64,000 bases of DNA. It comes from Oasisia sp. SBJ-2009 (lineage: Eukaryota; Annelida; Polychaeta; Sabellida; Siboglinidae). Shown here in pieces: positions 1 to 11,800 of the stretch. Both the position numbers and the translations under genes were made by a program. A model generated the notes under the pieces. It was not told where the DNA came from. It saw nothing but the letters and a program-made list of their open reading frames with translations, and ran no database searches. The stretch spans positions 68,295,254-68,359,253 of the forward strand of contig OZ024854.1 in assembly GCA_964017155.1 (NCBI GenBank), given 5' to 3'. The first letter of the stretch is position 1, and the number at the start of each line of letters is the position of its first letter.

Positions 1-39
1 ACTAAGATCACGGCATGTGTTAACTAATCTCTGTCAATA

Positions 40-294
40 TAGACACGTCTAAGAAGTTAAGTCCAATATGTTACTTACTCCAGATAACACATACAAGTCC
101 TGGAAGTCCACTTGATAAATTACTCACATCAGTAACAGAAAATTATGTGACGTTTCTCACCCCTAACAATACACTCCACTGACAACACAAACAAGTGTAA
201 GAAGTTACTCACCCCTGACAAGTTGACAACATAGTCATAGACAAGCCCAAAAAGTTACTCATCTTGGCAACACAGTCTAGATCAAGTTACTCAC
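40..294 (-). repeat. Degenerate minisatellite built on the KLHDC8 donor site
   Basis: On the minus strand the exon ends TTGTGTTGTGAGGG and the intron starts GTGAGTAACTT. Diverged copies of this junction recur downstream at roughly 45-50 bp spacing: GTGAGTAACTTCTT near 211, GGGGTGAGAAACG near 165, GTGAGTAATTT near 125 and GTAAGTAAC near 75. Several copies also keep the TTGTGTTGT exon-side sequence. The first copy is the functional donor. The copies are old (many substitutions), unlike other arrays in the window. Confidence 0.6.
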
Positions 295-658
295 CCCTCA
301 CAACACAAGCTAGTCCAAGTAGTTTGTCTTTGAGTGATTCTCCTGCAGACCATTTCTTCTCCTCCACGTTGTAAACTTCCACGACATCGAGCGGCTGCTG
401 ATTGGAGCTGACTCCTCCAATGGCCACCAGCCTCTTTCCCACGGCTGCCACGCTCGGAGCCGCTCGCTTCGTCGGCATGTTGGAGAGTGACTTCCACTGC
501 TCCTTGGCACTGATGTACACCTCCAGACTGTCAATGGGCTGCCCCATGGCGTCACAGCCACCCACCACGTACAGGTTACTGTCCAGTTCCACCGCCGAAC
601 AGAAGACTCGTTTCGTGGGCATGGCCTTGTGTGGCTTCCACTTGTAGTGTGTCGTCAT
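295..658 (-). CDS. KLHDC8: KLHDC8-type Kelch-repeat protein, N-terminal exon (partial)
   Basis: This exon encodes about 121 residues at the start of a Kelch-repeat protein. Two Kelch blades are visible: NLYVVGGCD with a following LEVY and W, and RLVAIGGV with VVEVYN and KKW. The order and spacing match the start of vertebrate KLHDC8A/B (RVYCS, IGGCD, GVxxNQxPLxVVEVYN). Kelch blades build beta-propellers that usually serve in protein-protein interaction; the KLHDC8 family has no known enzyme activity. The exon runs from an acceptor (ctttgcag) at 683 to a GTGAGT donor just after 295. The start is set at the ATG at 658, because MTTHYKWK leads straight into blade 1 and in-frame codons upstream run only to the acceptor. 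The remaining blades lie beyond the left edge. The donor is followed by a degenerate array of donor-like copies (see 40-294). Confidence 0.85.
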
Positions 659-880
659 GGTTACGTATCGGATGCGTTGACGCTGCAAAGAAATATTAGC
701 ATCATTCCCGCTGTGAAATCCCTCTCGCTCTTAAAATTACATGTACACATATTAACAGGATATTATTAACAGTATTTGCTGAAACCAAAATGCGAGTAGT
801 CAATGTGGTCATGCAAAACATTTTTTCATTTGTCTTCTATGTCTTCCTCTCACAGCCAACATGAGTGACATGGTTGATAG

Positions 881-2216
881 CAGAGCCGTAATGTAACAAA
901 GCACTTTTACTTCGTTACTTTACTTAAGTAGAACAGTTTACTTTTCTTGAGTAACGAAGTACATTTATTTGGAAGTACTTTTACTTGTAACGAAGTACCA
1001 ATATGTGTACTTTTCTAAATGTAGTGAAGTACTCATAATGTCTTTGTTAAATTAGCAAGTGTCGTAAAAGTTCTGCGAATGATCTGCGTCGGAAGCAAGG
1101 CAATGCTAACAGTTAGCATAGATTTATTTATAAATATCAGCCGGAACGTACAACAAACAGACATGTTAAGTGTCCTGGACTGGCGACATTTCTACATCAG
1201 TTGAGTAAATGACTTGCTTTGTCACCTGATGAAGCCAATGAGATATAATTGCAATCTGGGGTCTGGCGCTGATACTGCTGGGCCTGAACAGGGTGTCACA
1301 ACAGCAGTGCAAGACTTCCTGACTGGGCCTCTAAGACAACAATGCCCATGAATTAATTTGGACCTGAGGTTATTTAAAGCCTTGCATTGAGTAGACATGA
1401 AAAACAGCTGCCTTACTTGTCCTCTTGCATATTGTTGACACAGTTTATTAGCTACAGATATTCACTGTAAACTGTACATGCTGTAGATATCGAAGGCTCT
1501 CCGTTATCGCCCACTGCAAGCCTCCTGGTCTCGTGGAACCACATCTTTATAATTTCTATATATATTTAATATAGATCAATGTGTAACTGTTTAATTTAAC
1601 TACTAAAATATTTTATAAATATTACAATTAGTAATTATTATAAATGAAGACATATTTTAAAAGACACGTTATTATAACCATTCACCTAGACCGAATGCCT
1701 CCTTCAAGTAACGCAAGATAAAATTCACCACACTTCCATATATATCCACGATTATAAGAAAACATTAAGACAGATATAATACCCCTATAACAACGTGAAT
1801 CACTACTAGTTCAACTTATGAATACGATGGTTGCCGTGGGCCTATTATTAATAAAGCATGGTGTATTTATAGCTTGTAGGTCTAGTTGGTCTAAGCAGTT
1901 TTGGTTGCATAATTATAGTTCATAGTATTAGTTAAATTTGTATGCATAGAAACACAAAAATACCAAACTATTTATATATGTTTGGTGTACACACTTAATT
2001 ATAATTGTGAATATTTTGTTTTATTCCCGACACTTGGCTGCATCGGCCATTGAAAACTAATTTAAGGAGAAAAGTACTTTTGTGTTTACTTCAAGTACAT
2101 ATTTTTACTTGTACTTCAAGTACATTTTTCTAGAAGTACTTTTACTTGAGTAGCTTTTTCTAGGGTTACTTTTACTTTTACTCAAGTACAAAATAAATGT
2201 ACTTGTTACAGCTCTG
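881..2216. mobile_element. Non-autonomous hAT-type DNA transposon (1336 bp)
   Basis: An exact 8-bp target-site duplication GTTGATAG occurs at 873-880 and 2217-2224. The element between them has terminal inverted repeats: CAGAGCCGTAATGTAACAAA at the left and, reversed, CAGAGCTGTAACAAGTACAT at the right. These match the hAT superfamily pattern CAGAGnTGTAAnAAGTA. Subterminal regions are packed with inverted copies of ACTTTTACTT and TACTTGAGTA motifs, typical of hAT ends. No open frame of useful size lies inside, so it must have been mobilised by a transposase encoded elsewhere. It lies just upstream of the KLHDC8 exon, in its 5' intron or promoter region. Confidence 0.9.
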
Positions 2217-2389
2217 GTTGATAGTTGTGCCATATTATTCAATCTTACTTAATGTTATTTGTATTTCACTTTAAATTATATGTTCTAAAGATTTGTTTGT
2301 ATTCGACTGATGTATTACTGATTTCAAACGTGCAGCAGAAAAGTGCGCTAAGACTAAAGCCACAACATTTTAAAAACCTAAATACTGCC

Positions 2390-2755
2390 AATGACATCCA
2401 TACAATAGAGAAAGTACAACGCAGAGCCACAAGATTGGCTACAGACAGACACCACATAGCCTCTTGAGTCAACTCCATCCTCGACTCCCTGGACTTCCTG
2501 TGATGTCACAAAAAGGACGAACTTGAGATGTTCCACAAATTTCACCATCGTCTTGTCACCCTAGATTCTACCTACCTACCGAAGCCAACAGAATATAGAA
2601 CGAGCCGTAGAAAGAACAACACATGGAGCTACAATATCCATCCAGATGATATTCTTCCCACAGACCATTCCTGAATGGAACAGCCTGCCCTAGGGGGTAG
2701 TGATAGCCTGGTTCCTGGACTCTTTCTAGTCCAGACTTGCTGTCTACCTTTAAAT
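2390..2755 (+). pseudogene. Degenerate LINE reverse-transcriptase C-terminus
   Basis: Translation across frames gives the typical tail of CR1/Jockey-like non-LTR reverse transcriptases: IEKVQRRATRLA, then SLDFL, KDELEMFHKFHH, YRTSRRKNNTWSYN, TIPEWNSLP, and finally DSF.SRLAVYL. It is broken by in-frame stops (after IAS at about 2466, at about 2502, in the WNSLP region and near its end) and by a frame change near 2660. This is a dead, truncated copy. It immediately abuts the right target duplication of the hAT element at 2217-2224, so the hAT probably landed in or beside it. Confidence 0.75.
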
Positions 2756-2955
2756 CTCTACACACCTCCCCATCCTCCCTTCTTTATCTATTATCTGCCC
2801 CCTCCCCTTTCTACCAATTACCCTTTCAAGAGATATTCAAAGGCATAAATACACTTATGTTGGTTGTAACTAGTAGTGTAACAAGAAGCTGTCTGGGAGT
2901 GGAATTGTCGGTATTATTGTGGAACGTACCGAACTCAGAAATGACGTGATTTTTT

Positions 2956-4960
2956 TACACAAAATAATAACAGAAAATTCAAGTTGGGCCCAGATATACA
3001 CAAACTATCCGTATTAATATTAAACCGTCTGGAACTATTCCTCTACATGCTGGAACATGCACACAGCTACATGTAGGACGCCACATCATGGCACATGTAG
3101 CCCTAGACAAGAGCTGGGACGTTCGCATTGACTGGGAGTGGGAAGGGCCGGACTGTGTTTGGCGAGTCGTGTTTCCAAACTTTCCATGTCGGTTTTGACG
3201 AAAAATATACATGGTAGACTATCCAAGTGCGATAATCACAGTATATTACATATTAAGCTGTTGCAGACAATACTTCTTACCTTTTATATGTTTATTGGTA
3301 ACTGAAATTATCACTTTACACGAAAAGCCTCAAGCATTAAACCCTAGCGACTGTCACTTCCGGTCAGTGCGATACCGGCTGGTGGACTTTTTCAAGAAAT
3401 GCAACCCTGGCGACGAGTAACTGAAACATTACCAACGATTTGTCTCTCGTATACGATAATGGTTACACATTGATCAGCATCTCAAGCCGCACTGTCATAT
3501 TTGATAGTAATGTAGCGGTGTGACTAACCAAATATATAAATCAGTAAGGAATATCCTGTCCAATAATTCTGTGAATACGTTTCGGGCATTATTTGTAGCG
3601 TGGCTGAATTATTCATAGATTGTGCTCCATTGAATAGTGCTGCCACGGGGATTATTAAAGTCGTTGAGCTCTCCTAAAAATGTACTGAATGCAAAGTTTT
3701 ATATGAACTTATATATTTTGTTTTATGTTATAAAAATTAAATTATATTTAAAAAAAACTAAAAAAAAGCCAGCATGAAATGTGCCAAGTTATGAACCTGA
3801 GATTGTTCCATTACTGCATAATAGGAAACACAATATGTATAATTTATTAATAGGCTTTTGCAAGATTACTATACTAGCTTTTTAATAAGTTTAAATGTCC
3901 CAATATGTTTCTATATCAGTTGTGTTTTGAAATATCGTGATTGCATGCTGAGATAATGTACTCCGTCAATAAAAGGAGTACAACCAAACAAATGTATTTA
4001 CTTCACTACCCTGGCTGAAAACTCGCCGCCCACAGGCTATTATGCATAGCCCTGTAATTTCATCCAACGGAAAGTTGTTATCACCACCTGTTATATTACT
4101 TTGATTCATGTCTAAGAAAGTGTATTCACTGATCATAAAACTACTGTTGTTGCTGAAAGGAACACCAATGTACACTTCAAGACTTACTTAGTCCAGCGAT
4201 GGCGATTAAAATCGAACAAATATGCATATACACATTGCAACTACAGGTACCATATTATAAGTCGCCAACGTCGAGCTTCGCCTTCGCTCATGCCCGGTCG
4301 GGTCGGTGAATCTGGGCGATACATTAATTAAGGCTTCATTATATGGACTAAGCTTACATAAATGTACCTATCTATCGGTGTTCTTGTTTATCAATCATTT
4401 ACGTCCTTTCAGATGTAGACATTTTGTGACCTGAAGCAACCTGTCATTGCTGGTCGGATTAACAGTGCCAGACTTAACACTGCTTATTGCACCGAACAAT
4501 AGTGGGACACATCCGATCTAATACAAAGATTCACCTCCGTAAATGGAGGAGATTAGTGTTTGTAAGAGTCGAATATGTTCACAAGGACACAACTGTAAGA
4601 CAATTACAGTAAGTTACAACACATCTTGATATAGTAATATACGTGTTGCAGCCATGTTTTTTGTAAGCGTGTTCTGTGTGTTTATTGGTTTGTTTAAGAT
4701 TCCCCGGCCCCTACAATATCGCACGTCTAGCGAATTTGTCTAGTAATTATTTTGTAGCAAAATTGTGTTTCTAGAGGAGCTGAGTGTAGGATTATCCCCC
4801 AATGAAGGGGAAGTCGGCGTTTCTGGTGCAAGCCATGAATTATTTTGGACTTTTTGAAAGAGAATCATTAATAATATAATATGTTGCAAACGGAATTTTG
4901 ATGCTCTCTGTATGTGACTGGTTTTGGCAATCATGTCTTGGTGGCGGTAATGCCTTGTGT
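2956..4960. other. AT-rich intergenic stretch, nothing recognised
   Basis: No convincing exon, RNA gene or repeat array was seen. Short frames here have no recognisable motif and no paired splice sites. Confidence 0.5.
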
Positions 4961-4964
4961 CACC

Positions 4965-4966
<2 letters not shown>

Positions 4967-5040
<74 letters not shown>
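4967..5040. repeat. (CT)n microsatellite
   Basis: About 74 bp of nearly pure CT dinucleotide. A run of 12 G (5270-5281) and a degenerate GTGCGT-rich tract (5346-5445) follow. The opposite-strand reading is a meaningless RE dipeptide frame. Confidence 0.95.
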
Positions 5041-5044
<4 letters not shown>

Positions 5045-5609
5045 ATGACGTTTTACTCTGGTTTACAACAGAGTACATAACTCTGCTGCCCGCTTGTGTT
5101 CGTGGCGCTACGGTATTCTATCGTGCACGGTGATGCGCCATGCGGAATACACCACGTCATTGTGTCAACCGCTGTCAACAAGTTAGATCGCTGCGCATCA
5201 GTGAACGCAATCTATTGCATGTGCCCCGTGTCACTTGTACGACTGCACGACGAATCTGGGTGAATCGGCGGGGGGGGGGGGCGAGGTTGTGTAGCAGTTT
5301 TTTTAAACCAATCTTAACTTCTGGGGTGCAATTGCATGTAGGTTAAATGGTGGGTGTGTGTGCGTGCGTGTGTGTGTGCGTATGTACGTGCGTGCATGTA
5401 TGCGTGCATGCGTGTGTTTGTATGAGCCTGCGTGCATGCGTATATCCTTGCTATATACATTAAACGTTGTATACCGAAGTTATAACAACCAACCTAATTT
5501 CAAATAATTTGCTTGATTGCATGACACCAATTACCACATAATGTATAAAAAAAAGTCCGTGCATGATTTTGAACTCAATATCATATTATGCAGGGGCGTG
5601 TAATATGCA

Positions 5610-5880
5610 TGCGTTATGCTAGCAGTTGACCGTGCATGTGATTGAGCTAGCTGTGAGTGGACACCGCTGTGACTCGCCGTTGACCGCGATCTGGTCGCAT
5701 TCGGAGAGAGCTAGGTCACGGGTCCGTCCGTCCGACCGTCCGTGCGACATCGGGGACATGAGTCCACGCGACGGCGAGGGTCGGTCCACCAAGTCGGTCA
5801 GATCGAGTCTGCCTGGACGTCTTGGAGTCCAGTTGTCGACGGCCGCCAGGACTCGGTAGTACTCGGCAGTCGTCACCATA
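5610..5880. other. CpG-rich island, function unknown
   Basis: About 270 bp rich in CG dinucleotides, including a short GTCC/GACC repeat near 5725-5745, inside an AT-rich gap. It has no recognisable protein similarity. It could be a promoter-associated island, for example for the minus-strand KLHDC8 gene, or part of an unidentified repeat. Confidence 0.3.
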
Positions 5881-6203
5881 GATATAAATAGAACACACCA
5901 GTGTATACAGGGAATTATTAATGATCTAACTTTGTGTAGTGAACATCGATGGACCGACTGCAGACAAGTGACGGTATATCACAGACACATCAATAGGTAG
6001 ACACTAGATAAACCGGTTTATTCCTGCGTACAGCGGAGTTACCCATAGCAACAACGGCTCAACGAACGAATATTGTTATGCCTGCATGGCTCCCTACAGA
6101 GTCGTATATATGCCAACGTAGTTATGAAACCCCGGAGAATGACATACTCATCAAACCACCTACCATAGTACACACACGCACACACCTGCGCTCGAAAACA
6201 ATG

Positions 6204-6406
<203 letters not shown>

Positions 6407-7289
6407 CTTGTGATTTGCATAATGAAAATATGGAACATTATATAAAGTACTGTGTAATTTAAATTGGAGTACAGTTAAAGTAGACTCAGCTGTTGGTGAA
6501 TTCGTGTAGATTAATTGACCAGAATAAGCCAGCGACCACGCTCGGTCTGCTGAATCAGATTGGTCGAGTTTGCGGACGAGCGGTCGTAACAAACACATGA
6601 TGATATCAGTGAAAGACCGAACGAAAGCCTTCGATTGTTGAAATAACCATTCGTCATTTCGTCAACACCCCCGAGCTGTGTACTTGACAAAACGTGTTTA
6701 TTAGCGACATGTTTACGACATGTCTATTTTCTTCTCTTTCATCTTTTGACTTGTAGCCTTATAGAATACATGAGTAAACACGTTGTTGATTTTTCAAAGA
6801 CAATGATTTATTACATATCTACATCAAGTCGTCATTTAGGCCTATAGCCATTGCATCTAATGAATTCATACGATTCACGCAATGTTTTCGAGGCAGTATT
6901 GTTTTCAACGGTAAATATAATACAACACATTAATAATAACTTATACAGGCCTACTCTTTTGATATATAGTTATATTTGCATGTTTTCCCCCCTCACGTAT
7001 GCGCGCGGGTTTGTGGGCACGCGCGTGAAGGTCTAGGTTATGTTCACGAATCTTCAAGTTCTGTGAATACGCCTTATCTCTTATGTTCACAGTTCACCGA
7101 AAGTTTTACAAATTAAGCTACCGTGCAGGACAAGATAATGTTGTCAACTATAGTTATTTGTTGCGCGTCGTTCCTTGTGAACAAACAACTTCGCGATGCA
7201 TGCATGAATATGACAGTTCGACGAAAGTAAAAATAACCCAAGCAATCATGCGTGACGCCTCAGACAAAAATAGTTGCGCGTTGATCCTT

Positions 7290-7845
7290 GAACGCCATTA
7301 ATCATCTGCCAGTCGCACTCCTCACGCTTTCTGCTTCTTCTCGGTCGACGGTGTCAAGGTCGCACATACGGAGACAGTCGCTGTCAACGCGTTCAATCGG
7401 CCGCTACTTAGCAGGTCGTCGAAGGTTGGTCCATCGGCTCGTAAACACCACTGCGTGTTTACAAAAGCAGCGACGGTCGAGTGAACGCGAAGTGAACCGG
7501 CTCGCCTCGTCACCGTCAGTCAATAGCGGGACATCGTCGAGAGTGTGAGCGTGGCGACCAACTTTCTCCGGCGTCCAGCGATCGCGTGGCCCATTTACAG
7601 GAGGCTTGGGCCTGGGAGGCTGACGACACTACGTGGACCGGACCGAGGACTGACCCACGTGTCCAGTTGGAGGTGTGTACTCCCCGACAGAGCATCCGTA
7701 GTAGACCGTAGTTCATTGGCTGGCGGGTTGCGTCATCTTGTTTACAGCCGTCTGCTTACATCTAATTGCCGCGATTAGCCGCTCGTGAGCAGTGCTCAGC
7801 GAAGTGCCGTTAGTCGGAGCGCCGGTGTTTGCCGGAGTAATAAAG
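7290..7845 (+). promoter_or_regulatory. AASS: Probable AASS promoter and 5' non-coding exon
   Basis: This region is CpG-rich compared with its surroundings and ends in a strong donor: GAGTAATAAAG followed by GTAAGTCGG at 7846. The next acceptor on this strand, TTTGTTCCAG ending at 8855, lies 15 bases before the AASS start codon. The simplest model is a non-coding first exon ending at 7845. The transcription start is not defined and no clear TATA box was seen. The boundary is inferred from splice signals only. Confidence 0.5.
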
Positions 7846-8869
7846 GTAAGTCGGACACTAATGTGAGTTTAATTGTAACTTTCTTGTGTTCATTGTCGGC
7901 AAATGCATTTAACGTGTGTCATAATGACAGATGTTTATAATAATTGTAAGATAGGCGCCTAACCGGTTCCTTGCACGTACGTACGTTTAAGGGGCAGACG
8001 ATAGAGACGGGGGCTTATGCACTTATGGGCATCGTGTTGCAGGTGGAAAATAAAAAGGACATTTCAACGGGCTGTGAATTGGGGGACATATAAAAATTGA
8101 TCTCGACATGGAGACAAGTTATCAATCTAAAAAGCTTGTGTTTCACTAACTGTCACATTTAGCTTATATGTGGTCTGTCCTTGTTTTTGATAAGTTAGGA
8201 TTGGAAATAAAAAAAGAATATCTTGATTTATCTTTATAATAACAATTGCAATTTTTAAGGAATAGTGGTTCTTTACATGTTCAAGTAGATAACTTTTTTG
8301 TCTTATCCCACCTTTCACCAATGTTTAAAAAATATTCTGCCTTCCACTGTCTTCCATTACAGATAGAGGAAATAAGGATTAATTCTGGAGTTAACAACTC
8401 TTTCTCAACAAAACATAATACTGAGTTATGTATCAACCTACTATGTTGGGGTGTGTGGAAAATAAGCAGCACCAAGTCAGAGTTAGGCAGGACTTCACTA
8501 CTTTCTTTCAATATTAAAAAAATGGGGCATTAGGTACACACAAGACAAGATTGCATCATCACCTACCAACTAGGCTGGTTGGTGGAACTGGGTCCACAAC
8601 TTCACACACTGGTTGACACAGTCCACTGTGCACAGTGTGCTCGACCACATGTGCACAATTGTAAGTGAGCCACTTGTTTTATTCTGTTAGTTTAAAAGTA
8701 ACTTGTTCTTCTACTTGATCAATACCTTTCACCCTGTCACATGTCTTACAACGCAATACTCACAATTGCATATGATACTCTCCATTCTTGCAGCTGTACT
8801 AGGAGAGAAACTTGGGCGTCTAATCAGGTCATGAATTTGGGAAATGTTTGTTCCAGGACACCAAGGAAA

Positions 8870-11800
8870 ATGTGGAAAGCAAGGACAGTGTTGTGTTGCC
8901 ATAGCAACTACCAGGCGGTTTCAAAACAAATATGTCGGCATGCTTCCGGAGCGAAGCAAGTGCTGGCGATCCGCCGGGAAGACAACAGTGTATGGGAGAG
9001 GAGGGCGCCACTAGCACCGTCACATGTGAAACAACTCGTTGACAGCGGGGTCAAGGTCATTGTACAGCAGTCAAACCGACGGGCCTACCCCATGCAGGTA
9101 ACATACCACACCCTATGTGGGTAATATACCACACCCCATGTCGGTAACACACCACACTCCATGCAGGTAACACACCACACCCCATATGGGTAATACACCA
9201 CACCCCATGTGGGTAACACACCACACCCCATGTGGGTAACACACCACACCCCATGTGGGTAACACACCACACCCCATGTGGATAACACACCACACCCCAT
9301 GTGGGCAATACACCACACCCCATGTGGGTAATAGACCACACCCCATGTGGGTAATACACCACACACCATGCAGGTAACACACCACCATGCAGGTAATGTA
9401 TCTCTACTGTACCTGAATGTACACATTTCTCATAATAACAACCTAGGGCAAGAGTGAACAGTGGGTGATCGGTTGTCAGGGGTAGAAATAACTCCAAAAT
9501 CTAGGTAGCCATCCGGGCTACCAGCTTGAAATTTCTGGTAGCCCACACCCATATCTGGTAGCCCAAAATTTCTTAATAAATTACTCGGTATATAACTCGC
9601 TGACTAAAATTGTGGGCCGAGTGGTATTTTTGTTGAAACGTTGACGTCCACATGCCTCTTTCTACCTTCATGCAATGCATTTTATAAACAGAGATAGTTA
9701 ATTAGAACGATTTACCATATCAACTCGTCCTCTACATATCAGCAATGGTAACAGTCGACGAGTCGCTCTTTTATGGGGGCCTCTGTTGCACTACTTTTGT
9801 TTTAGTAAATATCAGTTTAGCATGAATCACCGTTTAGTATGCAATAACTGGCGAAAATAGGAACTAAGTCAACTGCAGCACTTGTTTTGTGGGATCATGG
9901 TCCATTCATGGATGAATGAAAACTGATCAAAAATCTGATTTCTTGTCAGTTCATATAGAATATTCTAAAACGAAACACTTGTGTTGCTTTGTAATAACTA
10001 TTTTAATTTTTTAAGTAAAAAAGTTCTACTATATTTAGTAGAACAATGCAAATATTTTGCTACGTATATTTAACATGTATTTGTGAGTTTACAAATATTG
10101 TGTTGATGAAAGGTATTTGTCCATATTTGTTAAGTTTCCCACTAAAATAATGTGGCATATGGCCATATCCAAATTGCATAATAATAACATTAACTTATAT
10201 AACACTGTATATTCTTAAATTTTCCGTTTTTTTAATATGTTTTTAAACGGATAATAAAGTTTTTTTGAATCTTTGAATATTCAAAAAGAATATTGTTCAA
10301 AGGTAGTTCCCCTTTTTGACATTTGAATACAACATCGATAAAGTTATTATTATAAAACATAAAATCAATATAATTTAGCAGTGCCCATATTACAACACAA
10401 TTTTACATTATTCAATTAATTAATTTAATATTCTCAAATGTGCTGTATAAATTGCACATGTATTATTGTTTATTATAATATAGATACTAGGCTTACATAC
10501 TTTAACATGTTTTAACATTATATTTTCTTTAAACAGTGCTTCAAATTGCCCTGGCTTGGATGCATTACAAAAACATGTTGTGTACAAAAGAAACAACTTT
10601 CCCATATTTAATACAAGACTAGTGGATTTCTCAGAAATTGCCTTCCCACTACTTGGGGATACCCCTACTTGGAAGTGCAGCCGATCCACCTGCAACAATG
10701 TTATAAACTACCTCATCCTGTCACTAGGTCGGTTTATTACGTAATCCAATCATAGTGCCAAAATAACACATGGCTTCTAGGGTGGTTTAAGGGTGTGTAG
10801 TAAGTTTATTGGGTGGTTTATTGACACTGGCCCCATTGCGCCAGCGATGTCTTTGAAGTGGTTAATTGGATACAATTGTTTCAACCCAATGGAAGCCAGT
10901 GAGTCGTCTCAGACACTTGACCTGCACTGATGATTAGGCCATCAGTAACCCAGATTTTGTGGTAGACCACCGGGCTACTGCTGTCTCCAATTGTAGTAGC
11001 CCGACAGCAATTCTGGTAGCCTCGGGCTACCGGGCTACCACTATTTCGAACCCTGGTTGTACTGTGTAGGCACAATAAATCAATAAGGGATCTGATTTCA
11101 AAGTTTGTTTTTCAAAATTTGAGATGATGATGCAACTGAAGCCAGGGCTGATGAAACCACCAGAGAGTCCCCAATGTCTGCTTCAGTACACAGGTGACAG
11201 GTGACAGGTGACAGGTCACAGGTCACAGGTCACAGGTCACAAGTCACTGTATCTCCTTCATCAGGACAGTTCAAGTTACACAGGGACCTTTCATAAAAAC
11301 ACTTTTATTGGTGACTAAATAGTGGTACTCAGGAAAGGTAGTGATTAACCGGTAGTACAGGCTCTCAGTGAAAAAGTGTTTTAGTAGGGGTGACTAAGTG
11401 CAGGTACTCAGTGAAGGGTGTTTTAGTAATGGTTACTAAGTGCAGGTACTCAGTGAAGGGTGTTTTAATAATGGTTGCTAAGTGCTGGTACTCAGTGAAG
11501 GGTGTTTTAGTAAGGGTTGCTAAGTGTAGGTATTCAGTGAAGGGTGTTTTAGTAAGGGTTGCTAAGTGTAGGTACTCAGTGAAGGGTGTTTTAGTAATGG
11601 TTACTAAGTGCAGGTACTCAGTGAAGGGTGTTTTAGTAATGGTTGCTAAGTGCTGGTATTCAGTGAAGGGTGTTTTAGTAAGGGTTGCTAAGTGTAGGTA
11701 CTCAGTGAAGGGTGTCTTAGTAATGGTTGCTAAGTGCTGGTACTCAGTGAAGGTGTTTTGGTAAGGGTTGCTAAGTGCAGGTACTCAGTGAAGGGTGTTT

